In this document: positions 43,059-51,449 of the stretch, one piece after another
Position numbering within the stretch: position 1 is the first letter of the stretch
How the letters are laid out: every line of letters starts with the position of its first letter
The notes under the pieces: generated by a model
What the model was told of the DNA's origin: nothing
What the model saw: only the letters and a program-made list of their open reading frames with translations
The model's database searches: none
Source of the DNA: an uncultured Hyphomicrobiales bacterium
GTDB lineage: Bacteria; Pseudomonadota; Alphaproteobacteria; Rhizobiales; Xanthobacteraceae
Length of the DNA: 52,457 nt
Direction of reading: 5' to 3'
Assembly (NCBI GenBank): GCA_903885555.1
Contig: CAISIV010000016.1
Coordinates: forward strand, 1-52,457
Program-made: the position numbers and the translations under genes

Positions 43059-43838
43059 ATGGATCTTGGAATTGCCGGCCGCAGGGCCATCGTTTGCGCG
43101 TCGAGCCGTGGCCTCGGCAAGGCCTGCGCGCGCGCTCTGGCCGAAGCCGGCTGCGAGGTCGTCATCAACGGCCGCGACGCCAAGACGCTCAACGCCACCG
43201 CCGGCGAAATCGCCAGCCTGACCGGCGCCAAGATCATCGCCGTCGTCGCCGACGTCGCGACGCCCGAAGGTCAGAGGGCGCTGTTTGCCGCCTGCCCGCA
43301 GCCCGACATTCTGGTCAACAACAATGCCGGGCCGCCGCTGAAAGATTTCCGCGAGCTCAGCCGCCAGCAGATCCTCGACGGCGTCACCGCCAACATGGTC
43401 GTCGCGATCGAACTGATCCAGAAAGCCATCGACCCGATGCTGTCGCGCCGCTTCGGCCGCATCATCAACATCACGTCGGGCTCGGTGAAGGCGCCGATCG
43501 CCGGTCTCGATTTGTCGTCGGGCGCCCGCGCCGGCCTCACCGCTTTCGTCGCCGGCGTGGCGCGCACCGTTGCCGACAAGAACGTCACCATCAACTCTAT
43601 CCTGCCCGGCGCTTTCGACACCGACCGGCTGCGCGGCACACTGAGCAAACACGCCGAAGCCAAGGGCAAGAGCATCGCCCAGGTCGCGGCCGACCGCATC
43701 GCCTCGATCCCGGCGCGGCGTTTTGGCGATCCGGCCGAATTCGGCGCTGCTTGCGCGTTCCTGTGCTCGGCACAGGCCGGCTATATCACCGGCCAGAATC
43801 TGCTGATCGACGGCGGCTCGTTTGCCGGCGCGTTTTAA
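43059..43838 (+). CDS. SDR-family protein lacking the catalytic Tyr/Lys
   Basis: A 259-residue short-chain dehydrogenase fold: nucleotide loop ASSRGLGK (14-21), NNNAGPP (87-93), Ser140 in INITSGS and a C-terminal GGSFAGAF. At the positions 13 and 17 residues after Ser140, Tyr and Lys are replaced by Ser153 and Arg157 (LDLSSGARAGL). A subfamily with this pattern exists in alphaproteobacteria, so it is unlikely to be damage. The activity is uncertain. GGG(A) before the ATG supports the start. Confidence 0.88.
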   Translation: MDLGIAGRRAIVCASSRGLGKACARALAEAGCEVVINGRDAKTLNATAGEIASLTGAKIIAVVADVATPEGQRALFAACPQPDILVNNNAGPPLKDFRELSRQQILDGVTANMVVAIELIQKAIDPMLSRRFGRIINITSGSVKAPIAGLDLSSGARAGLTAFVAGVARTVADKNVTINSILPGAFDTDRLRGTLSKHAEAKGKSIAQVAADRIASIPARRFGDPAEFGAACAFLCSAQAGYITGQNLLIDGGSFAGAF

Positions 43839-43862
43839 ACGCGCGTCCGCACCTCGGAATCA

Positions 43863-43890
43863 AAAAGGCCGGCATCGCTGCCGGCCTTTT
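43863..43890. terminator. Bidirectional terminator between SDR and FadL genes
   Basis: Perfect 12-bp arms aaaaggccggca / tgccggcctttt with a TCGC loop and A/T tracts on both sides. Confidence 0.93.
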
Positions 43891-43911
43891 CGTTTGTGCC
43901 TGTTACGGCGT

Positions 43912-45255
43912 TTACTTGGTGTAGAGCGCGGTCCGCACCGGCTCCACCGCATCCCACTGGTAGCGCGCAGCCACCGAGAAGATGTGGATGTTCGACTGCA
44001 CCGTGCCGGTGTAGGTGCCGGTGGTGTTGAGCCACGGATTGCCCGACGTGGCGCTGATGTTGATCGGGGTGTTCTTCACGTCGATGTAGGAATAGCCGAC
44101 GTCGAAGGTCAGGCCCTTGAACGGCGCCTTGTAGGTCGCGCCGACCGAGTACCACATGCGATCGTTGTCCGGCAGGCGCGGCGTGCGCACGCCATCGGTG
44201 ATCGGGCTCTTCTCGAAGGCGATACCGGTGCGCAGCGTCAGGTTGTCGAACACGCCGTATTCGAAGCCCAGCGAGTAGAAGTAGCTGTTGCTGTACTGGA
44301 ACGGCAGTTGGATCGCGGCGCCGCCGAGCGTGGCGGCCGCGCCGCTGCCCTGCATGATCGACGCAGTGCCGATGCGCGCCCAGTTGGCGAACTCGAAGCC
44401 GGCGAGCAAGGTCCAGCGATCCCACAGCTTCTGACGCAGGCCGAGGCTCAACTGGTCGGGCAGATTAAGCGTGGTGTTGATCGAGCCGGTCGTCGTGGCC
44501 GGAACGGTCGACGAGGTCGACAGCGTGCCGTTGATCTTCTGGTTGATCGCCGAACGGTAGCCGATACCGATCACGGTGCCTGGCATCGGGGTGAAGGTGG
44601 CGCCGAGCGTGAAGCCGTAGCCGTAGCCGCTGCCGCCGATGACGGCGCTGTTGTTGGGAACAGCACCGGTCAACTGACCGTAGGTCACGGTCATCCACTG
44701 CACCTGCACGCCGACCGAAAGGCTGAGCATGTCATTGACCTTGTAGGCCACCGACGGTGCCGCGTTCAGCGTCTTGACGCTCGAGCTCTGGGCGTAACCG
44801 GAGCCTGCCCAGGCCGGCGGGAACGAAACGGCGAGACCGAAGGGCGAGTTGACCGACATGCCGAGCCAGAGCTTGTCGTTGATCTGCCAGCTCGAATAAG
44901 TCGCAGGCACGGCCGCCGGTTCGCCCGAGTTGCTCACGCCATTGAGGTAAGCCGGATTGAAACCGCCGGCGGCGGTCGCGAGCGTGCTCGTGGTCGGCGT
45001 GTGATTGGCTTTCGGGAAAATGCCCGTGCCGTCGATTTCGAACGCTTTGCCCGAGTACTGCGTCATGGTCGACGCGTTCCAGTACATCGATGACAGCGCG
45101 CCGCCCGCGGCGATGCCGGCGAAGGACGAACCCTGTCCCGCGGCGCTTTGTTCGCGAAGGGCAAAGCCGCCGGCGTTGGCCGCGGTCGCGGCGACCAGCA
45201 GAACGGCAGCGCCGCTGCATGCCAACAGAACTGATTTCAAGTGACGAACCGACAT
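43912..45255 (-). CDS. OmpP1/FadL/TodX-family outer membrane transporter
   Basis: A 447-residue protein from ATG 45255, with GGGGG 6 nt upstream; the frame runs on upstream without support. It has a signal peptide ending ATAANA and then the family's GGFALREQSAAGQGSSFAG N-terminal hatch, with NASTM (the NPA-like motif), followed by alternating beta strands and a final strand ending FSVAARYQWDA... It imports hydrophobic compounds such as long-chain fatty acids across the outer membrane. Confidence 0.93.
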   Translation of the reverse strand: MSVRHLKSVLLACSGAAVLLVAATAANAGGFALREQSAAGQGSSFAGIAAGGALSSMYWNASTMTQYSGKAFEIDGTGIFPKANHTPTTSTLATAAGGFNPAYLNGVSNSGEPAAVPATYSSWQINDKLWLGMSVNSPFGLAVSFPPAWAGSGYAQSSSVKTLNAAPSVAYKVNDMLSLSVGVQVQWMTVTYGQLTGAVPNNSAVIGGSGYGYGFTLGATFTPMPGTVIGIGYRSAINQKINGTLSTSSTVPATTTGSINTTLNLPDQLSLGLRQKLWDRWTLLAGFEFANWARIGTASIMQGSGAAATLGGAAIQLPFQYSNSYFYSLGFEYGVFDNLTLRTGIAFEKSPITDGVRTPRLPDNDRMWYSVGATYKAPFKGLTFDVGYSYIDVKNTPINISATSGNPWLNTTGTYTGTVQSNIHIFSVAARYQWDAVEPVRTALYTK

Positions 45256-45488
45256 GTCTACCCCCAATGCCGCGCCTTTGTGCAGATGGCGCTCGCTTGG
45301 AAGTATCGTGCCGAGTCTCTGGGCAGGCTTCAATCTATGCGTTCCCCAAAACAGCGTAGTAGCTGTGATTTATGCGTAATTCCAAGGGGTTTGGCTGGCA
45401 GGCCACAAACCGGTGTGCGCCGCAACAAAAATCGCGCAACCGGCAAAACGTCCAGATATTCAGGCATTTAGATACGTCGGGCGGCCTA

Positions 45489-45782
45489 TTAGCCGCTGAA
45501 CGCCACGCCCAGCCTGGACGTTGTGCGCCAGACCACCTGGCAGTTCTGGCGGAAATGGTCGGCCTCGATCACCAGCGCAAACTCGTCGGGAATACCGAGC
45601 TGGCCCGCCACCTCGAGCAGGGCGCCGGCCGGCGACATATTGCGCACGCGGCAATCGATGGCGCCGGCACGGTTGAAACGGATGCTGCCCGCCTTGAGCG
45701 TGCGGTGGCGCGCGACTTTACGCCGTTCGACAAGCATGGCGTCGGCAGATTCGGCAGGAACGTTATCGTGTGTCTGATTCAT
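45489..45782 (-). CDS. PilZ domain protein
   Basis: A 97-residue protein that is almost only a PilZ domain: RRKVARHRTLKAGSIRF (RxxxR-type motif), then DCRVRNMSPAGALLEVA (D/NxSxxG). It should bind cyclic di-GMP, made for instance by the cyclase at 29249-30772. No effector domain is fused. It is monocistronic. Confidence 0.9.
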   Translation of the reverse strand: MNQTHDNVPAESADAMLVERRKVARHRTLKAGSIRFNRAGAIDCRVRNMSPAGALLEVAGQLGIPDEFALVIEADHFRQNCQVVWRTTSRLGVAFSG

Positions 45783-46082
45783 CGCTTCCCTCCATCGGCG
45801 GCAGCGCTTCCGAAGCGCTGGAGCTATGCCGAAATTCCGGTTGGACGAATGACCGTTACGTGAAAATCATAATGCGATCGGTTTATCCGACCGTGAAACT
45901 GATCATCGAAAGACGGGGGTTCGCGTTAGCGGCCGGTAACCATCGCGCACGGCAATGACACGCAATATGCCGTCTATTTTATTGGGTATTTACGGAGCGG
46001 CGAGGCCGCGAAGAGCTAAAATCCCGGCACAGATTACGCTGCGCAATCACGCAGCCTCGGCAACCGGGCTCTCATATCCACC
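45783..46082. other. Intergenic region without a visible gene
   Basis: 300 nt upstream of pilZ and of the 45-residue protein gene. No convincing frame, hairpin or box is seen. Confidence 0.5.
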
Positions 46083-46220
46083 GTGCTGGATTGGCTTGTA
46101 CGCGACTGGACCTTCCTGGGACTCAACGGCCAAATGTGGATGCCGTTGGTCGCCGCAGCGCTGGCGCTTTACATCGCCGTGCTGATCGTCACACGGCGGC
46201 GCCGCACCGGCCTGGACTAG
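46083..46220 (+). CDS. 45-residue single-helix membrane protein
   Basis: A GTG-started frame reads LDWLVRDWTFLGLNGQMW, then a hydrophobic helix (PLVAAALALYIAVLIV) and a basic end (TRRRRTGLD). This looks like a real small inner-membrane protein with the basic end in the cytoplasm. The ribosome site is weak. The function is unknown. Confidence 0.6.
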   Translation: MLDWLVRDWTFLGLNGQMWMPLVAAALALYIAVLIVTRRRRTGLD

Positions 46221-46229
46221 CCGTGCGCG

Positions 46230-46478
46230 TCAGGGCGTCTCGCTGGGCAACAAGGCCCGCGACGACAGTTCCTGCTTGAAGGTGGTAATCGCCTCTTCGA
46301 TCAGCACCGCGCTGTTGGCTTTCTCGAGCTTACGCAAGAGCACCTTCAAGGTCGGATCCTTGTCGCGGATGACCCAGCGGCGGGTAAAGACCTGCGCGTC
46401 GTAAAACGAGGTGATGCGGACCGGATTGGCCACCGCGGGAAGCTTGGCGTCGAAGTGCTGCGTGAAGGGAATGGTCAT
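46230..46478 (-). CDS. Hypothetical 82-residue protein
   Basis: A soluble, mixed alpha/beta protein (MTIPFTQHFDAKLPAVANPVRI, FTRRWVIRDKDPTLKVLLRKLEKA) with no recognised motif. It lies 6 nt downstream of the DUF1488 gene, in the same direction, so the two probably form an operon. Confidence 0.65.
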   Translation of the reverse strand: MTIPFTQHFDAKLPAVANPVRITSFYDAQVFTRRWVIRDKDPTLKVLLRKLEKANSAVLIEEAITTFKQELSSRALLPSETP

Positions 46479-46484
46479 GTCGTC

Positions 46485-46751
46485 TCAGAAGTGTGAAGGG
46501 TGAAGATCATAGGAGCCGCCTTTTTTTCCGCTGCCGTAAAGTCTCATCGCGGCCTGGCGGATCAGCGGCGCATTGCGATCGAATGAAGCGAGCAGCGCGA
46601 CTTCGTCGCGTCCGGCGCCCGGCGTCAACTGCTGCAAGGCATCGGCGCTGATGAAGAACGACGTCTCCATCGACTGGTCGTAACCCCAGAAATGCACCGC
46701 GTTGCGCCGAAGCTCGTAAGAGCGGCTGGGATTGGGAAAATTGAGCGCCAT
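46485..46751 (-). CDS. DUF1488 domain protein
   Basis: An 88-residue protein from ATG 46751 (MALNFPNPSRSYELRRNAVHFWGYDQSMETSFFISADAL). The FWGYD and SFFISADAL segments match DUF1488, small proteins of Hyphomicrobiales with no known role. The longer upstream frame has no such similarity. Confidence 0.85.
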   Translation of the reverse strand: MALNFPNPSRSYELRRNAVHFWGYDQSMETSFFISADALQQLTPGAGRDEVALLASFDRNAPLIRQAAMRLYGSGKKGGSYDLHPSHF

Positions 46752-46983
46752 GCATCCACCATGCGCGCTTTGATGCGGCGGCGATAGCACCACTGTGGAT
46801 AGACCGCGCTTTATTTGGCGCGCCGAAAAGAACGGTATTTCCGGACCGCGCGGCGGAACCTGAGCGCGGAACTCGCCTTGTGGCGCTGCATCAATGAGCC
46901 TATAGCTCATGTCACACGAGCGCAGGGCTCAAGTCGCGCGGTATCGAGCGGCAAGACTGAGCGATCTGGCGCGGAAAGATCAA

Positions 46984-47202
46984 ATGAACATCTTTATTTT
47001 CAAATCGGAAGCCAACCGCGAATTGCGCGCGTTTTCCGATGACCAGGGCGGCCACAAACTGCCCAAGCAATTTCGTCCATGGCACGCCGTCGGCGTGATC
47101 AAGCCGGACGGCGCGCCGCCGAACAATCTGTCGCGCGACGTGATCGAAAAGTCGATCGCCGCCAGCGGCTTTCAGCTCTACAAAATGAAGGCCGACAAGT
47201 AG
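46984..47202 (+). CDS. Hypothetical 72-residue protein
   Basis: A small soluble protein (MNIFIFKSEANRELRAFSDDQGG..., PWHAVGVIKPDGAPPNNLSRDVIEKSI). The GGAAAG ribosome site fits. The pattern FKSEA-x-LxAF-x-D and LPxxFxPWHAVGxI occurs in uncharacterised proteins of related genera. No function known. Confidence 0.75.
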   Translation: MNIFIFKSEANRELRAFSDDQGGHKLPKQFRPWHAVGVIKPDGAPPNNLSRDVIEKSIAASGFQLYKMKADK

Positions 47203-47262
47203 CGGCTTTTTTACGCGAGCTGTGATTGTGTAACGGCCTATCGCGCGCCCATATAGCGCGCA

Positions 47263-48231
47263 ATGACACACGATCACCACAGCCACGATCACGCGCACGA
47301 TTCCGGCCATGATCACAGCCATGCGCACGGGCTGGGGCACGTCCACACCCATGTACCGGCCGATTTCGGCAATGCTTTTGCCATCGCCACGCTGCTGAAT
47401 TTCGCGCTGGTGATCGCGCAGGTCATCTATGGCCTGTCGGCCAATTCCATCGCGCTGCTGGCGGACGCCGCCCACAATTTCGGCGATTCGCTGTCGCTGC
47501 TGCTGGCCTGGGGCGCGCATGTGCTCGGGCGCAGACTGCCGACCGAGCGCTTCACCTATGGCTACCGCTCGGCGTCGATCCTCTCGGCGCTGATCAATGC
47601 GGTGATGATGCTGGTGACCACCGGCGCCATCGCCTGGGAAGCCATCCAGCGATTTTCCGATCCCGGCGTGGTCGGCGGCCTGACCGTGATGGTGGTCGCC
47701 GCCGTCGGCATCGCCGTCAACGGCGTGTCGGCCTGGTTCCTGATGGCGGGCCGCAAAGACGACCTCAATGTGCGCGGCGCCTTCCTGCATCTGGTCGCGG
47801 ACGCCGCGGTCAGCGCCGCCGTGGTCTTGGCCGGCGCCATCATTCTTGTGTTCGGCTGGAACTGGATCGACCCGCTGGTCAGCCTGCTGGTCTCCGCCGT
47901 TATCGTGTGGGGCGCCTGGGCACTGCTGCGAGAGTCGGTACAACTCTCGATGAACGCGGTACCGGCGGCGATCGATCCTTCCGATGTCTGCGGATTTCTC
48001 GAGACGTTGCCCGGCGTCGCCAGCATTCACGATCTGCACATCTGGGCGATGAGCACGACCGAGAATGCGCTGACCTGCCATCTGGTGATGCCGCAGGGCC
48101 ATCCGGGTGACGCCTTCATCGCGCGCGCGTCGCACGATCTGGAGCATCGCTTTAAAATCAGGCATCCGACGTTTCAGATCGAGCTGGCCGACGCCGGCCC
48201 CTGCCCGCTGGCGCCGGCGCATGTGGTGTGA
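47263..48231 (+). CDS. Cation diffusion facilitator (zinc/cobalt exporter)
   Basis: A 322-residue CDF transporter with a His/Asp-rich N-terminus (MTHDHHSHDHAHDSGHDHSHAHG), six membrane helices and the metal-site pairs HNFGD in the second helix (ADAAHNFGDS) and HLVAD in the fifth (HLVADAAVSA). HxxxD at both sites is the zinc-selective pattern of ZitB/ZnT proteins. The C-terminal cytoplasmic domain carries SIHDLHIWAM. It exports Zn2+ against protons. Confidence 0.93.
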   Translation: MTHDHHSHDHAHDSGHDHSHAHGLGHVHTHVPADFGNAFAIATLLNFALVIAQVIYGLSANSIALLADAAHNFGDSLSLLLAWGAHVLGRRLPTERFTYGYRSASILSALINAVMMLVTTGAIAWEAIQRFSDPGVVGGLTVMVVAAVGIAVNGVSAWFLMAGRKDDLNVRGAFLHLVADAAVSAAVVLAGAIILVFGWNWIDPLVSLLVSAVIVWGAWALLRESVQLSMNAVPAAIDPSDVCGFLETLPGVASIHDLHIWAMSTTENALTCHLVMPQGHPGDAFIARASHDLEHRFKIRHPTFQIELADAGPCPLAPAHVV

Positions 48232-48400
48232 CCTCTGGCGCAGGCGCGGCAGCACACCCATATTTCGTCAATGACAGGCCGCCCCTGCAACCCCGACGCC
48301 GATACCAAGCGTCTCTGGCAGATGCTGATGTCCGGCGTCGCCATGCCATCGTGCGGCGTGGCGAACGCGCAAGCCAATGCCACTCCTCTACGTCCGGACT

Positions 48401-48931
48401 CTAGTTGTGATGATGGCGATGCTCCACGCCCGGGGCGCCATAGCCGCGCAATTCCGAATATTGCCGGCGCTGGCTCTCGCTCAAAAGCATAAGCGTCGAC
48501 AAATGATACTTCAGGTGGGTTTCGCGTAGCTCGCCCTGCGTCACGGCGATGGCCGCCGTCGCCGATTTCAGGCTCGCCGGTGTAATGGTGCGGCCAGCAA
48601 ATTGTCCGTCCAGTTCGGTTTCCTGCGTGATGAGTTTCGCGCCGATCGGCAGCGACTCCTGTTTCATCGTGTTGAACAACCGCTGCACGGCGTCGCGCTG
48701 TTCGGCTGACAGGCTGAGTTTGTCGGCGAGTTCGAGAACATGCGACGGGCCGGGATAGCCATTGAGTTCGGCGGCGAGCGCCAGGCCCATGCCGCGCCCG
48801 ACCTGCAGATCGGCCACCTGCTGTTCGGACAAGGCCTTGATCGGACGCGTCTGCATTCCCGCGTACGGTGTCTGCGCGAAACCCGTTACGGTGGTCAGGA
48901 TCAAGGCGGCGGCGGCGAGAAATAGTCGCAT
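48401..48931 (-). CDS. Periplasmic Spy/LTXXQ-like protein
   Basis: About 176 residues from ATG 48931 (MRLFLAAAALILTTVTGFAQ, signal peptide). The mature part is helical with a Spy/CpxP-like segment LSLSAEQRDAVQRLFNTMKQE and LLSESQRRQYSELRGY, and a C-terminal HRHHHN tail that could bind metal. Such proteins are periplasmic chaperones or metal-stress sensors. It converges with the zinc exporter gene, 170 nt apart. Confidence 0.75.
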   Translation of the reverse strand: MRLFLAAAALILTTVTGFAQTPYAGMQTRPIKALSEQQVADLQVGRGMGLALAAELNGYPGPSHVLELADKLSLSAEQRDAVQRLFNTMKQESLPIGAKLITQETELDGQFAGRTITPASLKSATAAIAVTQGELRETHLKYHLSTLMLLSESQRRQYSELRGYGAPGVEHRHHHN

Positions 48932-49023
48932 CGGTGCGCTCCCGTTGTGCATGTTGCGATGGAATAGCATCGGCGCAATCCAGGCGCTACCCGCCGGAGA
49001 TACCAGGCCATCGCGGCAAAACG

Positions 49024-49056
49024 AAAAAGACCCCGGCGTGTGGTTCCGGGGCCTTT
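49024..49056 (-). terminator. Terminator downstream of the Flp pilin gene
   Basis: Read on the - strand: a 6-bp CCCCGG/CCGGGG stem and TCTTTTT. It lies about 90 nt after the pilin stop. A second inverted repeat (ttgccggg / cccggcaa, 49064-49094) lies between. Confidence 0.6.
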
Positions 49057-49146
49057 CTTCTCATTTGCCGGGGCTCAGACGAAATCCCGGCAATCAATCG
49101 CCGCAGCTGCTCAGGCTGCGTCGAAACGGTATGGCAATCGCGGCGG

Positions 49147-49311
49147 CTACTTGAGCTGCGTCGAGATGCTTTTGAATTTCGCGTTAAGGCCGGTGCCCAG
49201 TCCGTTGACGACGGAGATGATGGCAACCGAAATTCCTGCAGCGATCAGGCCATACTCGATGGCGGTCGCGCCGGATTGATCTGCGACGAAGCGCAGCAGC
49301 AAAGCACGCAT
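49147..49311 (-). CDS. Flp-family type IVb pilin
   Basis: A 54-residue product: MRALLLRFVADQSGATAIEYGLIAAGISVAIISVV, ending FKSISTQLK. The SGATAIEYGLIAA segment is the hallmark of Flp pilins, with prepilin cleavage expected just before it and Glu5 of the mature pilin conserved. Such pilins form the Tad/Flp fibre used for surface attachment. No tad or cpa genes are in the window, so it is a lone copy. Confidence 0.88.
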   Translation of the reverse strand: MRALLLRFVADQSGATAIEYGLIAAGISVAIISVVNGLGTGLNAKFKSISTQLK

Positions 49312-49492
49312 AACGATATCTCCCGCCGCCGGTTTGGCGCTCGAGTGGATATCCTTCTGGAGAACTGGAAACGCGCGACTTCTGCCGCGCGGGTTCCGTT
49401 ATAGAAAACCCGCATTACCAATGTGGAAAGGAACATATTGAACGAGGTATTAATCGTTTCCCCGCAATCGGAGCGATCGCGCACGTGCCACG

Positions 49493-49726
49493 TCACGCCG
49501 CCGAGTCGAGCTGCCCGCGGCGCGCGTTACCCAATACAAAAATCCGGACAGCGGATGACAGATTGCTGTCCTTCCGCGCCGAAGAAATTTCGGCGACGAG
49601 GCTGGAGACCTTGATATGGCGCTCTTTCGCGATCGCCTGCAGTTCTTCCCAGAACGGCTCTTCCAGACTGATGCTGGTCTTGCGCCCTTCGATGATCACT
49701 GAACGTTTGTAGATGGGTGAGCTCAT
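49493..49726 (-). CDS. Ribbon-helix-helix domain protein
   Basis: A 77-residue protein from ATG 49726, with GGAGG 5 nt upstream (the frame extends further but unsupported). It opens with a strand (YKRSVIIEGRKTSISLEEPFWEELQAIAKERHIKVSSLVAEI) that matches the RHH_4/ribbon-helix-helix fold of small DNA-binding repressors. It may repress its own promoter. There is no toxin gene next to it. Confidence 0.82.
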   Translation of the reverse strand: MSSPIYKRSVIIEGRKTSISLEEPFWEELQAIAKERHIKVSSLVAEISSARKDSNLSSAVRIFVLGNARRGQLDSAA

Positions 49727-49841
49727 GACAACCTCCTTGCCGCGAGCCTCCCAGCCGACACGACGCACTACAACGTATGGATGAGGAAAAAGTTCCCACA
49801 ATTCCGCATTCATGCGGGATGGCGGCAGGACTATATCCCGC

Positions 49842-50507
49842 TCATGCTTCGTGGTGCGGCCAGAGCCAGCGCGCCAGCACCGTCGCGAGAACGGCGCCAA
49901 AAAATTGAGCCGCGACGAACGCGAGCACTCCGCCCGGTGCGATGCCGGCGAACGTATCGGACAACGCGCGGGCGATCGTCACCGCCGGATTGGCGAAAGA
50001 TGTCGAGGCCGTGAACCAGTAGGCCGCCGTGATGTAGAGACCGACCGCATAGGCGACGGCGCTTGGCGCACGCGCGACGCAGCCGAAGATCGTCAGCAGC
50101 AGACCGAATGTTGCAACGGCTTCCGCGATCCACTGACCGGAGCCGGTTCGGACATGCGTTGAGAATTGCCAGACCGGCAGTTCGAACATCAGATGCGCGA
50201 TCCACACGCCGGCGATCGCGCCGGCGATTTGCAGGACGGCGTAGAGAAGCGCCAACGGCCACGCGATGTCGCCGCGCAACGCGAAGGCCAGCGTCACCGC
50301 CGGGTTGAAATGCGCGCCTGACACCGGCGCAAAGATCAGGATGAGCACGACGAGGATCGCGCCGGTCGGCAGCGTGTTGCACAAAAGCGCCAGCGCTTCG
50401 TTACCGCCCGCCAGCCGCTGCGCCATGATGCCCGAACCGATCACGGTCGCGAGCAGAAAGGCCGTGCCGAGCGCTTCGGCGACAGCCCGCTGTGACGTGT
50501 GCGGCAT
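49842..50507 (-). CDS. aqpS: Aquaglyceroporin-like MIP channel of the ars operon (AqpS)
   Basis: A 221-residue MIP-family channel with six helices and the two NPA loops FNPAVT and FANPAVTI. It shares an operon with arsR and arsC, the layout in which AqpS lets arsenite made by ArsC flow out of the cell. The start overlaps the arsC stop by one base (TGATG), so the two are translationally coupled. No arsB or acr3 pump is seen nearby. Confidence 0.92.
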   Translation of the reverse strand: MPHTSQRAVAEALGTAFLLATVIGSGIMAQRLAGGNEALALLCNTLPTGAILVVLILIFAPVSGAHFNPAVTLAFALRGDIAWPLALLYAVLQIAGAIAGVWIAHLMFELPVWQFSTHVRTGSGQWIAEAVATFGLLLTIFGCVARAPSAVAYAVGLYITAAYWFTASTSFANPAVTIARALSDTFAGIAPGGVLAFVAAQFFGAVLATVLARWLWPHHEA

Positions 50508-51040
50508 CAGGTCGTCTCTTTTGCCGTTGCGCCTTCAAGACGCCCGATGTCCTTGAGCTTGGCTTGCAGCGACAGCCGGTCGAGGCTGCGGATCGGCAAC
50601 GCAGCGAAAATGGCGATGCGCCGCTCCAGCATCCGGTAGGCATCTTTGAAAGCCAGCGCGATCTCCGCCGCCGAGCCTTCTGCCGCCGCGGGATCGGGAA
50701 TGCCCCAATGCGCCGTCATCGGCTGGCCGGGCCAGAACGGACACGCCTCGCCCGCCGCATTGTCGCAAACGGTGAAGACGAAATCGAGCGGCGGCGCGCC
50801 CGGCTGCGCAAACTCGCTCCACGACTTCGAGCGAAACAGCGACGTATCGTAGTCGAGCCCCTTGAGGAGTTGGATCGTGTGGGGATTGACCTCGCCTTTG
50901 GGCTGACTGCCGGCGCTGAAAGCGCGGAATGTCCCCTGCCCGATTTTATTGAGGATGGCCTCGGCGATGATCGAACGCGCCGAATTGCCGGTGCAGAGAA
51001 AGAGGACGTTGAAAGCCAAATCAGGAAACTTGTCGGTCAC
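50507..51040 (-). CDS. arsC: Thioredoxin-coupled arsenate reductase (LMW-PTP type)
   Basis: A 177-residue enzyme with the phosphatase loop CTGNSARS (Cys16-x5-Arg22) and a second redox pair in FTVCDNAAGEACPFWPG (VCDNA and ACP), the three-cysteine relay of ArsC-type reductases. It reduces arsenate to arsenite. The start is GTG 51040, overlapping the arsR stop by 4 nt (GTGA). The upstream open frame is a shadow of arsR. Confidence 0.93.
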   Translation of the reverse strand: MTDKFPDLAFNVLFLCTGNSARSIIAEAILNKIGQGTFRAFSAGSQPKGEVNPHTIQLLKGLDYDTSLFRSKSWSEFAQPGAPPLDFVFTVCDNAAGEACPFWPGQPMTAHWGIPDPAAAEGSAAEIALAFKDAYRMLERRIAIFAALPIRSLDRLSLQAKLKDIGRLEGATAKETT

Positions 51041-51396
51041 GGCGCGGTTTCCCTGGTTTTCGGTTTGGTCTTCGTTGCGGGTTTGCAGACCGTTGGCGCG
51101 CACAGCTCGGGTTTGCCGCCGCAGCAGTTGTCGGTGAGGAAGCCGAGCAGATCGGTCATGACCTCGAAGCGCGCCGCGTAAATCATCGAGCGGCCGTCGC
51201 GGCGGACAGTGACCAGTCCCGCCTGCCGCAACCGGTCGAAATGAAAGGTCAGCGTGTTGGGCGCGAGGCCGAGTTCGTGCGCGACGCTGCCCGCCGGCAG
51301 ACCATCGGGTCCGGCCTGTACCAGCAGGCGGAAAACATCGAGGCGATTGTCCTGCGCCAGGGCTGCCAGGGCCGTGACGGCATCTATCGTTTCCAT
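51037..51396 (-). CDS. arsR: ArsR-family transcriptional repressor with C-terminal cysteines
   Basis: A 119-residue winged-helix repressor (ALAQDNRLDVFRLLVQAGPDGLPAGSVAHELGLAPNTLTFHFDRLRQAGLV). The usual ELCVCDL metal motif in the DNA-binding helix is absent. Instead there are Cys91, Cys92, Cys99 and Cys104 (DNCCGGKPELCAPTVC), similar to the As(III) site of Acidithiobacillus ArsR (Cys95, Cys96, Cys102). The operator (51395-51418) overlaps its start. It heads arsR-arsC-aqpS. Confidence 0.93.
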   Translation of the reverse strand: METIDAVTALAALAQDNRLDVFRLLVQAGPDGLPAGSVAHELGLAPNTLTFHFDRLRQAGLVTVRRDGRSMIYAARFEVMTDLLGFLTDNCCGGKPELCAPTVCKPATKTKPKTRETAP

Positions 51397-51418
51397 ATTT
51401 CAACGATTATTGAAATAT
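51395..51418. promoter_or_regulatory. ArsR operator
   Basis: Perfect 9-bp inverted repeat atatttcaa / ttgaaatat around CGATTA, immediately upstream of and touching the arsR start codon. Autorepression by ArsR is the obvious reading. The flavoprotein gene ends 32 nt further upstream. Confidence 0.75.
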
Positions 51419-51449
51419 TGACCCGCCGTCAAGGCCGACGACCGCCCTT

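Noticed and set aside
50507-51403. 298-residue ArsC
   Set aside because: The first part is the out-of-frame reading of arsR; GTG 51040 gives a standard ArsC.
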